Source of the DNA: Acinetobacter higginsii
GTDB lineage: Bacteria; Pseudomonadota; Gammaproteobacteria; Pseudomonadales; Moraxellaceae
DNA length: 64,000 nt
Assembly: GCF_000369525.1 (NCBI RefSeq)
Contig: NZ_KB850072.1
Location: 1,424,760 to 1,488,759 of the forward strand
Direction: 5' to 3'
The position numbers and the translations under genes were made by a program. This document shows, one piece after another, positions 35,318 to 42,842 of the stretch; position 1 is the first letter of the stretch; each line of letters starts with the position of its first letter. The notes under the pieces were generated by a model. That model was not told the DNA's origin. It saw nothing but the letters and a program-made list of their open reading frames with translations, and made no database searches.

Positions 35318-36175
35318 ATGAAGAGTTATGAATCTTTTTGGATGAGCTGCAAAGATGACTATCAACTTGCAGCCCAATTTTATCCTGCACAAGATCATAC
35401 CAAACCCTACCCGATCTTGATTTGTCCAGCGACAGGCATTACAAAAAATTTCTATCATGCTTTCGCAGAATGGCTTAACCAACAAGGTTATAGCGTTTTA
35501 AGTTTTGATTTTCGCGGTATAGGTGAATCGCTTCATGGCCCGCTCAAGAATTCTACGGCCAGTATAAATGACTGGGGAATTTATGATATTCCAGCCGCAA
35601 TTGAGACCTTATTAGAGCGAACTCAAGCTGAAAAAGTGATTATTGTTGGGCATAGTGCTGGCGGGCAATTACTTGGGATTACTTCAAACTATAACAAGGT
35701 TGCTAAGGTTTTGGCTATCGCTGGCTCTACAGGTCATGTCAAAGGCTTGAAAGGTAAAACTAAAATCCTTGCGCCCGTTATGTTTAACGTTATTTTCCCA
35801 GTTTCTAGCTTCTTGAAAGGTTATGGCGCAACTCAATTTATTGGGATGGGAGAAAACCTCCCTAAAAATGTTGCAAAACAATGGGCTGAGTTTTGCAGTA
35901 AACCTGGTTATGTCATGAATGCAATTGGTAAAAGTATCTTCGAAGATTATCATCAAGAAATTCAATGCCCGATTACTTCTTTTTGGGCAACTGATGATGA
36001 AATTGCCACTCAAGCCAATGTCAAAGACTTACTTCGCTTATACCCCAATGCACCAACCAAATTGATTGAATTAAACCCACAACAACATGGCTACAAACAA
36101 ATTGGACATATGTCGATGTTTAAAAAGTCACATCAAAAGCTATGGCCCCTGATGGAAAATGAACTTAAGCTTTAA
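35318..36175 (+). CDS. alpha/beta hydrolase
   Basis: The 285-residue protein has the nucleophile elbow GHSAGG, an oxyanion segment before it (CPATGITKNFYHAFAEWL), the acid region FWATDDEIAT and the His in IGHMSMF. It is a cytoplasmic serine hydrolase of the YheT/UCP037442-like kind. The substrate cannot be read. The ATG at 35318 is chosen; an upstream in-frame extension starts only at a TTG. Confidence 0.85.
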   Translation: MKSYESFWMSCKDDYQLAAQFYPAQDHTKPYPILICPATGITKNFYHAFAEWLNQQGYSVLSFDFRGIGESLHGPLKNSTASINDWGIYDIPAAIETLLERTQAEKVIIVGHSAGGQLLGITSNYNKVAKVLAIAGSTGHVKGLKGKTKILAPVMFNVIFPVSSFLKGYGATQFIGMGENLPKNVAKQWAEFCSKPGYVMNAIGKSIFEDYHQEIQCPITSFWATDDEIATQANVKDLLRLYPNAPTKLIELNPQQHGYKQIGHMSMFKKSHQKLWPLMENELKL

Positions 36176-36208
36176 GAAAAACATGAGTCATCACAATTTT
36201 GCACTTTA

Positions 36209-36247
36209 CGCATCTAAACCTGTAATCCTGTTTAGATGCGTCTTTTT
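36209..36247 (+). terminator. terminator of the hydrolase gene
   Basis: An 11-bp perfect stem (36209-36219 with 36230-36240), 10-base loop and T run. Confidence 0.88.
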
Positions 36248-36620
36248 ATCTATTTAATCTCCGAAGTTCAATTGTTATCCCTTTCATATCTTTTTTGATT
36301 TCTCACTATTCGCTCTACACACCAAATTTATATCTAAATTGCCCCATCAAAATCTATTCAAAGCTGCAAATTTTAAAATTTCATCGAAAAAATGTGATAA
36401 AGAATGTATTTATTCAACTTTTTAAAAAATTTTATGTGCTATATTTTAACCAATTGATTAATTCAAATAGTTGTATTCGCTATTTTTTTAAGCGTTATTT
36501 ATTTTATAAATATATTGATTTCGTATATTTATGACATTTTAGACAGAAAATATTATAAAAATGTCACGTCAAAAATCGTATTTTTTTTCTACAATATGAT
36601 TATTCTACAAATAAGCAGTA
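36248..36620. other. AT-rich stretch without a gene
   Basis: Very AT-rich with long A and T runs. A 79-codon open frame here has the composition of random AT-rich DNA and no ribosome site, so I do not call it. Confidence 0.5.
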
Positions 36621-36758
36621 ATGCTAGGCTGTAGGACAACCTTGAAGGAAAGACGACTGGATAGTACATCATTAATAGCTGATTTATGTGAATTTTATGA
36701 TGACTTATTCGTTGAGAATAAAGATAATTTCACCGTTATCTTTGAACAGATTTGTTAA
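36621..36758 (+). CDS. candidate 45-residue small protein upstream of the MarR gene
   Basis: A 46-codon frame begins MLGCRTTLKERRLDSTSLIA and continues with an acidic helical part ending IFEQIC. The second half (DLCEFYDDLFVENKDNF) is protein-like and unlike the AT-rich random frames nearby. The ribosome site is weak, so it may instead be a remnant of a longer gene. Confidence 0.35.
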   Translation: MLGCRTTLKERRLDSTSLIADLCEFYDDLFVENKDNFTVIFEQIC

Positions 36759-36827
36759 AAAATGGAATGCTAAAAAAATCAGAGGATCGATTTTTTTAAC
36801 AGGCAAGTTATAGACATTTCATGGAAT

Positions 36828-36852
36828 CTAGGAGCGACTAGGAGTGGCTCCT
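36828..36852 (+). other. direct repeat and hairpin in the MarR leader
   Basis: CTAGGAG occurs twice ten bases apart, and AGGAGC can pair with GCTCCT, about 20 bases before the MarR ribosome site. It could be an operator or an mRNA structure. Confidence 0.4.
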
Positions 36853-36875
36853 TGTGCAAGTATAGGAAATAAGTG

Positions 36876-37340
36876 ATGCCAAAAAAATATGCGCGTTTTT
36901 TACCTACAGCCGATTCATTTAACCTGGAAGACTTTCCTTTTTACTGGATTTCTCAAGTAAATGCTCAGTACGTTCAAAATATCGATAACGTGCTCAAAAA
37001 ATATGGCTTAGACAATTCTCGTCGCCGTATTCTCATTGCCTTGCATGTCAAACCCCATGCCAGTGTGTCAGAGCTTTCCGACATGGTCATTTCCAAAATG
37101 TCGACCACAACCAAAATTGTTTATCGCCTCAAAGATGAAGGCTATATCGATACGTATTCATGCAAGGAAGATGGTCGTATCACTCGCGTCTATCTAACAG
37201 ACAAAGGTCAGGAAATGATTACCAAAATTAATGATCTTACCTCAGTTATCCTCGAACAATCATTTGATGGCTTAACGCCTTTGCAAATTGAAAAGACAAT
37301 GGAAATTCTGCGCCATATGTTTAAAAATCTTGCGCGCTAA
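36876..37340 (+). CDS. MarR family transcriptional regulator
   Basis: The 154-residue protein is a MarR-type winged helix: ISQVNAQYVQNIDNVLKKYG dimer helix, the recognition region SVSELSDMVISKMSTTTKIV, and the wing (CKEDGRITRVYLTDKG). Such regulators bind palindromes as dimers and respond to phenolic or oxidative signals. ATG at 36876 follows a GTG and an AGGAAA. No target operon is adjacent, and autoregulation through the structured leader is possible. Confidence 0.9.
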   Translation: MPKKYARFLPTADSFNLEDFPFYWISQVNAQYVQNIDNVLKKYGLDNSRRRILIALHVKPHASVSELSDMVISKMSTTTKIVYRLKDEGYIDTYSCKEDGRITRVYLTDKGQEMITKINDLTSVILEQSFDGLTPLQIEKTMEILRHMFKNLAR

Positions 37341-37351
37341 GCAACTGATCC

Positions 37352-37384
37352 AAAAAAGGCTTCCAATAGGAAGCCTTTTTTTAT
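37352..37384. terminator. bidirectional terminator between the MarR and SRAP genes
   Basis: A 13-bp stem (37352-37364 with 37369-37381) with AATA loop; both neighbouring genes converge here. Confidence 0.9.
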
Positions 37385-37406
37385 CTCATCAACTCAAATA
37401 TTAAGC

Positions 37407-38069
37407 TCAATCAAACATATTCAGTTGCGGTGTTATTTTTACAATCTTTGCTTTAGGAACATGGGAACACTCAAATTCTTCTACAGGAAAACCCTTCATA
37501 AATTCATAGAGTTGATGTGGTTGTTTTAAGCTTAACCATTCATCTAAGCGCTCATGTGGAATAACCACCACTGACCGCTTTACGTCTCCCGGCTCATGGA
37601 AATCTTTCATCATCGGATGGTCTATGGCATCCATCGTAAGCATGGTTGCCGAACGGATCACCTGATCGCCCAACTTTCTGATCTCATATAAAGCCGCGAT
37701 AAAGAAAGCCTTTCCATCTTTACGACGTACACCCCATCTTTGAGGCTTATTATCGATGTATTTACTTTCATAGAACTCGGAAACAGGAATAACACCAAAT
37801 TTGCACTTGGAAGCCGCCTCCAAGAAACTAGGTTTCTGAAAAATGGTTTCGTGTCGAGCATTATAAGTATGCTTGGAAATATTGGTATCTTCCGACCATT
37901 TTGGTACCAAACCAAACAATACTTCCCGCCACTCCAGCCCTTGCTCTGATTTAAATAGTAAAGGGGTTGTATAACTTGGGTAAACTTCTTCCCCATATTC
38001 AAATGGAATCAAAGGTAAACCAAGCTGTTGAGCTTGCTCGACTGTTAATGGTTTATAGTTGGCACACAT
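37407..38069 (-). CDS. SOS response-associated peptidase (SRAP, YedK/HMCES-like)
   Basis: SRAP proteins form a covalent link through Cys2 to abasic sites in single-stranded DNA and shield them. The family requires the mature protein to begin with Cys, so the start must be the Met of MCANYKPL at 38069, giving 220 residues; the extra upstream codons should not be translated. Other active-site regions are visible: TYNARHET, IPVSEFYE and VVIPHERLDEWL. Confidence 0.92.
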   Translation of the reverse strand: MCANYKPLTVEQAQQLGLPLIPFEYGEEVYPSYTTPLLFKSEQGLEWREVLFGLVPKWSEDTNISKHTYNARHETIFQKPSFLEAASKCKFGVIPVSEFYESKYIDNKPQRWGVRRKDGKAFFIAALYEIRKLGDQVIRSATMLTMDAIDHPMMKDFHEPGDVKRSVVVIPHERLDEWLSLKQPHQLYEFMKGFPVEEFECSHVPKAKIVKITPQLNMFD

Positions 38070-38108
38070 AGTTTGTTGAGTATTTATCCTTAAAAACAAA
38101 GTTAAAAA

Positions 38109-38135
38109 AAGGAGGTATCAAGCCTCCTCTTTCTA
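38109..38135 (-). terminator. terminator of the 2OG-Fe(II) oxygenase gene
   Basis: AGGAGG/CCTCCT stem with 7-base loop; seven T follow on the minus strand. Confidence 0.8.
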
Positions 38136-38145
38136 ATTACATAAA

Positions 38146-38766
38146 TTAGCCAAATAACTTTTTCATTTTTGCACTTAAACCGTGGATAAAGCGGTGCTTG
38201 GCATTGGCTTTATCGCTGGTTAAAAAGTTAATTTGAATTGACTGACGCTGTCCTTCAAACGGTACATAACCATGCCAACCATTATCAGTCACTTTAAATG
38301 CAACCAATGTACCTGGACCCGCATCAATTTCTTCGACGTAGTCATCCATGTTCTTTTCATCATTCAAGATACGTAGACGACCTGTAGGCGCATCCCAAGA
38401 CTCATTTAGATAAATCAGAATAGTCAGCAGTTTGGTTTTCGAATCAGAATGAATGCGACCATCTTTTTGGCGTGAATAACCACGTAAGGTGATCATCATC
38501 GGATGTTCCATCACATCCACATCAAATTTTTCAGTTAAAATCTGACGGAATTCTTTGGTATCTAAAGACTTTAAAAAGCGATCAAAATTCGGCTTAATTT
38601 CAACATCTTCAATGTTATAGCTACCACCCTGTTCAATCTTTGGGAAATTCTGAATAACAGCTTTCACCTCGCTATCTACGATCGAATTTTCTACGACAAA
38701 ATAAGGATACGGCGAAGTAGATACTTGCGCTTGTTTTAAAGCATCTAATTTTAAAATTTGTGACAT
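38146..38766 (-). CDS. 2-oxoglutarate/Fe(II)-dependent oxygenase
   Basis: The 206-residue protein has the facial triad H106-x-D108 (IHSDSK) and H165 (NGWHGY) and the 2-oxoglutarate-binding R174 in RQSIQIN. It resembles prolyl 4-hydroxylase-like oxygenases that act on small molecules or proteins. A C-terminal basic tail is present. It is the last clearly chromosomal gene before the mobile part of the window. Confidence 0.85.
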   Translation of the reverse strand: MSQILKLDALKQAQVSTSPYPYFVVENSIVDSEVKAVIQNFPKIEQGGSYNIEDVEIKPNFDRFLKSLDTKEFRQILTEKFDVDVMEHPMMITLRGYSRQKDGRIHSDSKTKLLTILIYLNESWDAPTGRLRILNDEKNMDDYVEEIDAGPGTLVAFKVTDNGWHGYVPFEGQRQSIQINFLTSDKANAKHRFIHGLSAKMKKLFG

Positions 38767-38913
38767 CGTTATGATTCGGCTAAATGATCAAACTGCGAGA
38801 ATTATAACAAAAATTTCATCAAGATGATGTTTTATCCTGTTCCAGATGAGTTGGGCCACTTAAATTGAGTCTATATTTTTACAGTTAAAGTCCATACGCT
38901 ACATACACAATAA

Positions 38914-38937
38914 AAAAGCCTCCGAAGAGGCTTTTAT
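38914..38937. terminator. terminator-like hairpin
   Basis: AAAAGCCTC, CGAA loop, GAGGCTTTT. No gene ends immediately before it on either strand, so it may mark a lost or displaced gene. Confidence 0.6.
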
Positions 38938-39088
38938 ACACTATATAAATCAATAAGTTAATAACATTATTTTCACTTTTGTTGCACTATTTTTTATATT
39001 TCCAGTTTTCATAAACTAATTTCAATAATTTTGAAAAATTCCATTTTCAACACTTCAATCGATTAATTTCCGACCAAACGCATCAAGA

Positions 39089-39120
39089 CAGGCGACTTAA
39101 AGTGTCGCCTGCTTGTTTAT
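39089..39120 (+). terminator. terminator-like hairpin before the polymerase gene
   Basis: CAGGCGAC (39089-39096) pairs with GTCGCCTG (39104-39111) across 7 bases; a T-rich stretch follows. It would insulate the polymerase gene from upstream transcription. Confidence 0.6.
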
Positions 39121-39136
39121 CCACAGAATTTTAAAT

Positions 39137-39165
39137 TTGAATTCACAACAGCTCAGTTCTAACAT
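39137..39165 (+). promoter_or_regulatory. sigma70-type promoter of the umuC-like gene
   Basis: TTGAAT (39137-39142) and TAACAT (39160-39165) are separated by exactly 17 bases. The predicted start of transcription falls inside the operator at 39171. Confidence 0.6.
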
Positions 39166-39170
39166 TTAAC

Positions 39171-39191
39171 TTGAATTTGTAACTTTTTCAA
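39171..39191 (+). promoter_or_regulatory. UmuDAb-type SOS operator
   Basis: An inverted repeat with TTGAA and TTCAA ends around a GTAACTTTT centre closely resembles, as I recall it, the UmuDAb/DdrR operator described upstream of umuDAb and ddrR in Acinetobacter, which lacks LexA. It sits between the predicted transcription start and the ATG, where repressor binding would block expression until DNA damage. Confidence 0.7.
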
Positions 39192-39198
39192 GTTAACC

Positions 39199-40488
39199 AT
39201 GAAAGACCGATTTTTCGCACTTGTTGATGTAAACAATTGCTACGTTTCTTGTGAACGTGTGTTTAATCCAAAACTTAATAACCGCCCTGTTATTGTTCTA
39301 TCAAATAATGACGGTTGCGCAGTCGCACGCTCGCAAGAATCAAAAGATATTGGGATCAAAATGGGCGTACCGCTTTTCCAAATTAAGGACCTTGTTGAGC
39401 GTAACAACGTTGTTGTAATGTCCAGCAATTACGCGATGTATGAGGAAATGTCTAAGCGTTTTTACAATATCCTTTCTGGCTTTGTTGCTAACTCTGAGAT
39501 TGAGCGATATTCAATTGATGAAGTATTTTTAGATTTAACAACATTTTCTAATTATATAGACTTCGTGCAGTATGGCCACGAAATGAAAAATACGCTTTGG
39601 CAATGGCTTGGGTTGCCTGTTTGTGTAGGCATTGGTCGCAGTAAAACTGAAGCTAAAATCGCAAATCACATTGCTAAAAAGAACAAACAATTTAACGGTG
39701 TGTGCGACCTAGCCCGAATGGATCTGTGTAATAAAGAAGATTACCTTGCAAAGATTGATGTTAGCGAAGTTTGGGGCGTTGGTCGACAGCACACTAAAAA
39801 ACTGCAATCCATGGGGATTAATTCGGTACTCGACTTGGCTTGTAGCAACCCTACCCAAATGAAAAAATTGTTCAGCATCGTGATGGCTCGTACCGTAAGC
39901 GAGTTGCAAGGAATATCATGCATTGAGATTGAAGATACCCCACCGAGCAAAAAGCAGATCATATCGAGTAGGTCCTTCGGGCAAAAAGTTACTGAACTTC
40001 AAGATTTGAAAGAAGCTATCGCCCTTCATGCCCAAGATGCATGTAAGAGATTACGTGCTGACAAATCACTAAGCGGATGCTTGATTGTATTTGCTCAATC
40101 AAATCCATTTGATGCAAACACCCCTTTTTATAACAAGTCCGTTTCATTTGCATTTCCCCAACCTACTGACTGCGTTACTGACTTTGTGAAAGCAGCAACA
40201 ATAATGATTACGCACGTATTTAAACCAGGTATCAAGTTTAAAAAATGTGGCGTGATGTTCACATGTTTAGAACCAAAGTCATCGCATATTTATGACTTAT
40301 TAACTGACATACAAGAAATAGAAGAAAAAGAAAATTTAATGAAAACTTATGAAGCAATACAAGAAAAATTCGGTAAAAAGAAAATCGGCGTTGGGCCTTG
40401 CTTCATGCCAAACCGAGCTTGGTCAATGTCACGTGGTAATCTCAGTAATAATCCGTTCACATGGGAAGGACTTTTGAGAGTTGGATAA
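39199..40488 (+). CDS. umuC: Y-family DNA polymerase, UmuC-like
   Basis: The 429-residue protein is an error-prone translesion polymerase catalytic subunit. It has the metal-binding D10 in FALVDVNNCY, SNNDGCAVARSQE, and the catalytic pair D107-E108 in YSIDEVFLDL, followed by helix-hairpin-helix (VWGVGRQHTKKLQSMG) and little-finger domains. UmuC of E. coli has 422 residues. No umuD gene is beside it, so a UmuD-like partner must come from elsewhere. Such genes are often carried by Acinetobacter prophages. Confidence 0.9.
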   Translation: MKDRFFALVDVNNCYVSCERVFNPKLNNRPVIVLSNNDGCAVARSQESKDIGIKMGVPLFQIKDLVERNNVVVMSSNYAMYEEMSKRFYNILSGFVANSEIERYSIDEVFLDLTTFSNYIDFVQYGHEMKNTLWQWLGLPVCVGIGRSKTEAKIANHIAKKNKQFNGVCDLARMDLCNKEDYLAKIDVSEVWGVGRQHTKKLQSMGINSVLDLACSNPTQMKKLFSIVMARTVSELQGISCIEIEDTPPSKKQIISSRSFGQKVTELQDLKEAIALHAQDACKRLRADKSLSGCLIVFAQSNPFDANTPFYNKSVSFAFPQPTDCVTDFVKAATIMITHVFKPGIKFKKCGVMFTCLEPKSSHIYDLLTDIQEIEEKENLMKTYEAIQEKFGKKKIGVGPCFMPNRAWSMSRGNLSNNPFTWEGLLRVG

Positions 40489-40514
40489 TTAGTAAAATCT
40501 TGTTTATAAATGAA

Positions 40515-40543
40515 TTGACAATTTAAAACCATTTCCCTATAAG
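40515..40543 (+). promoter_or_regulatory. near-consensus sigma70 promoter of the protease gene
   Basis: A perfect TTGACA (40515-40520), a 17-base spacer and TATAAG (40538-40543). It lies 27 bases after the polymerase stop, so the protease gene can be transcribed independently and without SOS control. Confidence 0.78.
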
Positions 40544-40574
40544 GGAGTAATAATACTTTAACTATTGGTTTTAT

Positions 40575-41402
40575 ATGCCTAATAATTTGACAATCGCAGA
40601 ACAATTGCTTTATTCAACAATTAAAATTATTTCTGTAAAACAAAGGGTAGCTTTTGGAACTGGTACAGGGTTCTTTTCAGCATTTAATAGGACAAGGGAT
40701 TCATTCGCACCTGTACTTGTCACTAATAAACATGTCATAAAAGGTGCGGATTCAATAAGTATAAAGTGCCACTTACAAGAACCTATTTCTGGTGGTCCTT
40801 CAGGTAGATATTTGAATATTAATCTCCCACTTCAAAATTTAGTTATCCCCCACCCAAATGAAAATGTAGATTTATGCGCCATACTCGTTGGGGACGCCTT
40901 GAACCAAGCTAACACTGATGGTAATCAGATATTTTATTCTAATATTGAAATGGGCATTATTCCTGTAGAGGATGAATGGCAGTATCTAGATGCGATTGAG
41001 GAAGTAACGATGATAGGATGCCCAAACGGAATATCGGATGAGGCAAATAATTTTCCTCTCGTTAGACAGGGGATAACAGCAAGTAATCCTAGCAAACGTT
41101 ATAATGGTAAAAATGAATTTGTTGTAGACATGGCTTGTTTTCCTGGTTCATCAGGTTCACCAATATTTTTATACAACCCTTTTGGCTACTTCAACAAAAG
41201 AACAGGTAACTTTCAAATAGGAGAAGGCAGACTAAAACTTTTAGGAATTTTATATGCTGGACCACTGATATCAAATACAGGCCAAATTACCTTAAATACT
41301 AAGCCGAGTGTAGAAATGAACTCGCCAATGCATTTAGGATTCGCTATTAGATCAAGTGAACTAATAGAATTAGAAAGATATTTTATTACTCTAATAAGAT
41401 AA
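40575..41402 (+). CDS. trypsin-like serine protease
   Basis: The 275-residue protein has the full trypsin triad: H53 in VTNKHVIKG, D99 in NENVDLCAIL and S193 in PGSSGSP. There is no signal peptide, PDZ domain or membrane helix, so it should act in the cytoplasm, unlike DegP-type proteases. It is flanked by the polymerase gene and the prophage lysis genes, has its own strong promoter and is on the opposite strand to the phage late genes. That is the layout of accessory cargo (a moron); a defence or exclusion role is conceivable but unproven. Confidence 0.8.
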   Translation: MPNNLTIAEQLLYSTIKIISVKQRVAFGTGTGFFSAFNRTRDSFAPVLVTNKHVIKGADSISIKCHLQEPISGGPSGRYLNINLPLQNLVIPHPNENVDLCAILVGDALNQANTDGNQIFYSNIEMGIIPVEDEWQYLDAIEEVTMIGCPNGISDEANNFPLVRQGITASNPSKRYNGKNEFVVDMACFPGSSGSPIFLYNPFGYFNKRTGNFQIGEGRLKLLGILYAGPLISNTGQITLNTKPSVEMNSPMHLGFAIRSSELIELERYFITLIR

Positions 41403-41515
41403 TACTTTAATTTAAAATGGTATTTTAAAATAAGAGTTCTGAGTTGATTTTATATTTACTTTAAAAAAAATGTAGATAGATACATTAACCTAGTCCAAGT
41501 TATGCACTGAATTAA

Positions 41516-41548
41516 AACGCTCACAACCAAGGAAGGCAAAGAGCGTTT
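41516..41548. terminator. possible terminator after the endolysin gene
   Basis: AAACGCTC pairs with GAGCGTTT across an 18-base loop. On the minus strand a short T-rich stretch follows. It is weaker than the other terminators. Confidence 0.4.
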
Positions 41549-41567
41549 ACAAGAATGAGTAACCACG

Positions 41568-42176
41568 TCAGGGACGCCTCAAAGCATATTCAAAAGTCTC
41601 TGCATAACCTGCAATTAAACTTGATTTGTCAGTGCCGTTTATAATGTGCCGTGCATTCACATAATCTTTTTTGCTTTGATAGATGTAGTCAATGAGTTTT
41701 TTACCAGTGAACCAACCTTCTTTCATACCCTCAAGCATAATTTTGATTGCATATTCTTTTTGGGTCGCAAGTTCAGGGTTCTGTACTAAGTCAATTCCAA
41801 GCTTCTTAGATGCCTTTTCATAGTTGACATACCAAGTTAATTGCACATATCCGCGCCCATAATATAAATATGGACGGTCTTCACAAAGGTAGGCCGCCTG
41901 CTTACTGCTGTCTTTAAAACAATAGCGTTGATCTAAACTATTCAAATACCATGTACCATAAGTACGGTTTTTGCCTTTCCCATACTCGACCACAGGTAGC
42001 ATCGTCTTTGCTGTTTCATGCCACGTTGTAGCTAGAATATATGCGGCTTGAGGGTACGTAATTGATTTATCCTGATCTATAACACCAACAATAAAATTGA
42101 TTTCTTCAACCTGACTTTGGGTTAATTTCCCAAATGCTTCACGTAATACGGCAAAGCCTTGCGTCGTCATTTTCAT
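41568..42176 (-). CDS. phage endolysin, GH19 chitinase-like
   Basis: The 202-residue enzyme has the GH19 active-site region TWHETAKTMLPVVEYGKG with candidate catalytic E54 and E64, followed by YYGRGYVQLTWYVNYEK. In phages such enzymes cut peptidoglycan at the end of infection. There is no signal peptide, so release should need the holin encoded just upstream; the ATG overlaps the holin TGA by one base. No spanin genes are visible nearby. Confidence 0.88.
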   Translation of the reverse strand: MKMTTQGFAVLREAFGKLTQSQVEEINFIVGVIDQDKSITYPQAAYILATTWHETAKTMLPVVEYGKGKNRTYGTWYLNSLDQRYCFKDSSKQAAYLCEDRPYLYYGRGYVQLTWYVNYEKASKKLGIDLVQNPELATQKEYAIKIMLEGMKEGWFTGKKLIDYIYQSKKDYVNARHIINGTDKSSLIAGYAETFEYALRRP

Positions 42177-42583
42177 CAGCCACCTCCCTTACCATTAAGA
42201 ATGGCCAAAATTGCAGATTTAACTTCTCCGATAATTTCAGATAAAGGCTTGCCCCTGAGCAGGGCGATTGACTGGTAAACAATACTGATAAACAGTAGTC
42301 CAAACACGGCAAAGAAAAACATAATCGTCCCATGCATCATGAGAGATTTATCTGATAAGCCGTGGTATTCAATAAATGTTGCACCTCCATAAATACTAAT
42401 TGTTATGGCTGCTGTTAAAAGACCAATGGTCCTTAATGAGATTTGAAGCTTTCCATCTTTATCGATGTCACCGCTTAAAATAAGCGCAAGCACCGCCCCA
42501 ACCACTGCGGGAAAGATTTTTGCCGCCCATGGAATTGCTTTAGGTAAAAATTTAATGAACCAAGGGATCGCACTTTCTTGCAT
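42176..42583 (-). CDS. putative phage holin
   Basis: The 135-residue protein has about three to four membrane helices (IFPAVVGAVLALILS, IGLLTAAITISIYGGA, GTIMFFFAVFGLLFISIVY) and charged ends, and lies directly before the endolysin gene. It would form the inner-membrane hole that lets the endolysin out. The call rests on topology and position. Confidence 0.65.
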   Translation of the reverse strand: MQESAIPWFIKFLPKAIPWAAKIFPAVVGAVLALILSGDIDKDGKLQISLRTIGLLTAAITISIYGGATFIEYHGLSDKSLMMHGTIMFFFAVFGLLFISIVYQSIALLRGKPLSEIIGEVKSAILAILNGKGGG

Positions 42584-42644
42584 TTTTATTTACTCAGATA
42601 AGTTTTATCCATTTTAAGAAAGTGCTCTTGTTAAGTATCGAAAT

Positions 42645-42654
42645 CTGTTGACAG
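42645..42654 (-). promoter_or_regulatory. CTGT-NN-ACAG motif upstream of the holin gene
   Basis: Minus strand CTGTCAACAG, 62 bases before the holin start and just after the late-region terminator. It matches motifs at 45837, 52917 and 63941. Confidence 0.5.
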
Positions 42655-42655
42655 T

Positions 42656-42677
42656 AAAAAGCCCCGTGAAAGGGGCT
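42656..42677 (-). terminator. terminator after the tailspike unit
   Basis: AGCCCC/GGGGCT stem, 6-base loop and five T on the minus strand, directly after the 52-residue gene. It separates the tail genes from the lysis genes. Confidence 0.85.
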
Positions 42678-42683
42678 ATAAGA

Positions 42684-42842
42684 TTATTGATTGGCTTCGA
42701 TAAAGACAGTAATTGGATCTTCATCTAATCCGCATATCACTTGGTATTCCGCAAGGCCGTCAGTGATCCAACAGATCTTCTGTTTTCTTGTGCCTAAATC
42801 CTGAATATATTCAGAAAGGATAGTAAAATCTTCGTACTTCAC
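42684..42842 (-). CDS. small phage protein, GTG start, after the tailspike
   Basis: A 52-residue frame (MKYEDFTILSEYIQDLGTRK..., ending VFIEANQ) starts with GTG at 42842-42840. The start overlaps the tailspike TGA by four bases (GTGA), and the frame ends just before a terminator. It is acidic and soluble. Position suggests a tailspike-associated role such as chaperone, but I do not recognise it. Confidence 0.65.
   Translation of the reverse strand: MKYEDFTILSEYIQDLGTRKQKICWITDGLAEYQVICGLDEDPITVFIEANQ

Larger units (their letters stand above)
38767..39198. other. 430-base region at the chromosome/mobile boundary
   Basis: No gene is seen. It holds two hairpins (38914-38935 and 39089-39111) and the promoter and operator of the polymerase gene. 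I looked for a tRNA or a clear attachment core and found none. Confidence 0.5.

Noticed and set aside
36295..36534. 79-codon open frame rich in Lys, Phe, Tyr and Ile
   Set aside because: It has the composition expected of random AT-rich DNA and no ribosome site.
38767..41567. Left attachment site of the prophage
   Set aside because: Without the other end of the element no duplicated core can be identified; the hairpins here look like terminators.
42139..42333. Frame inside the holin/endolysin junction with a hydrophobic start, considered as an embedded spanin
   Set aside because: No lipobox at a sensible place, no coiled coil, and it reads antisense to neither gene in a manner typical of Rz1; it is best explained as an alternative-frame shadow.
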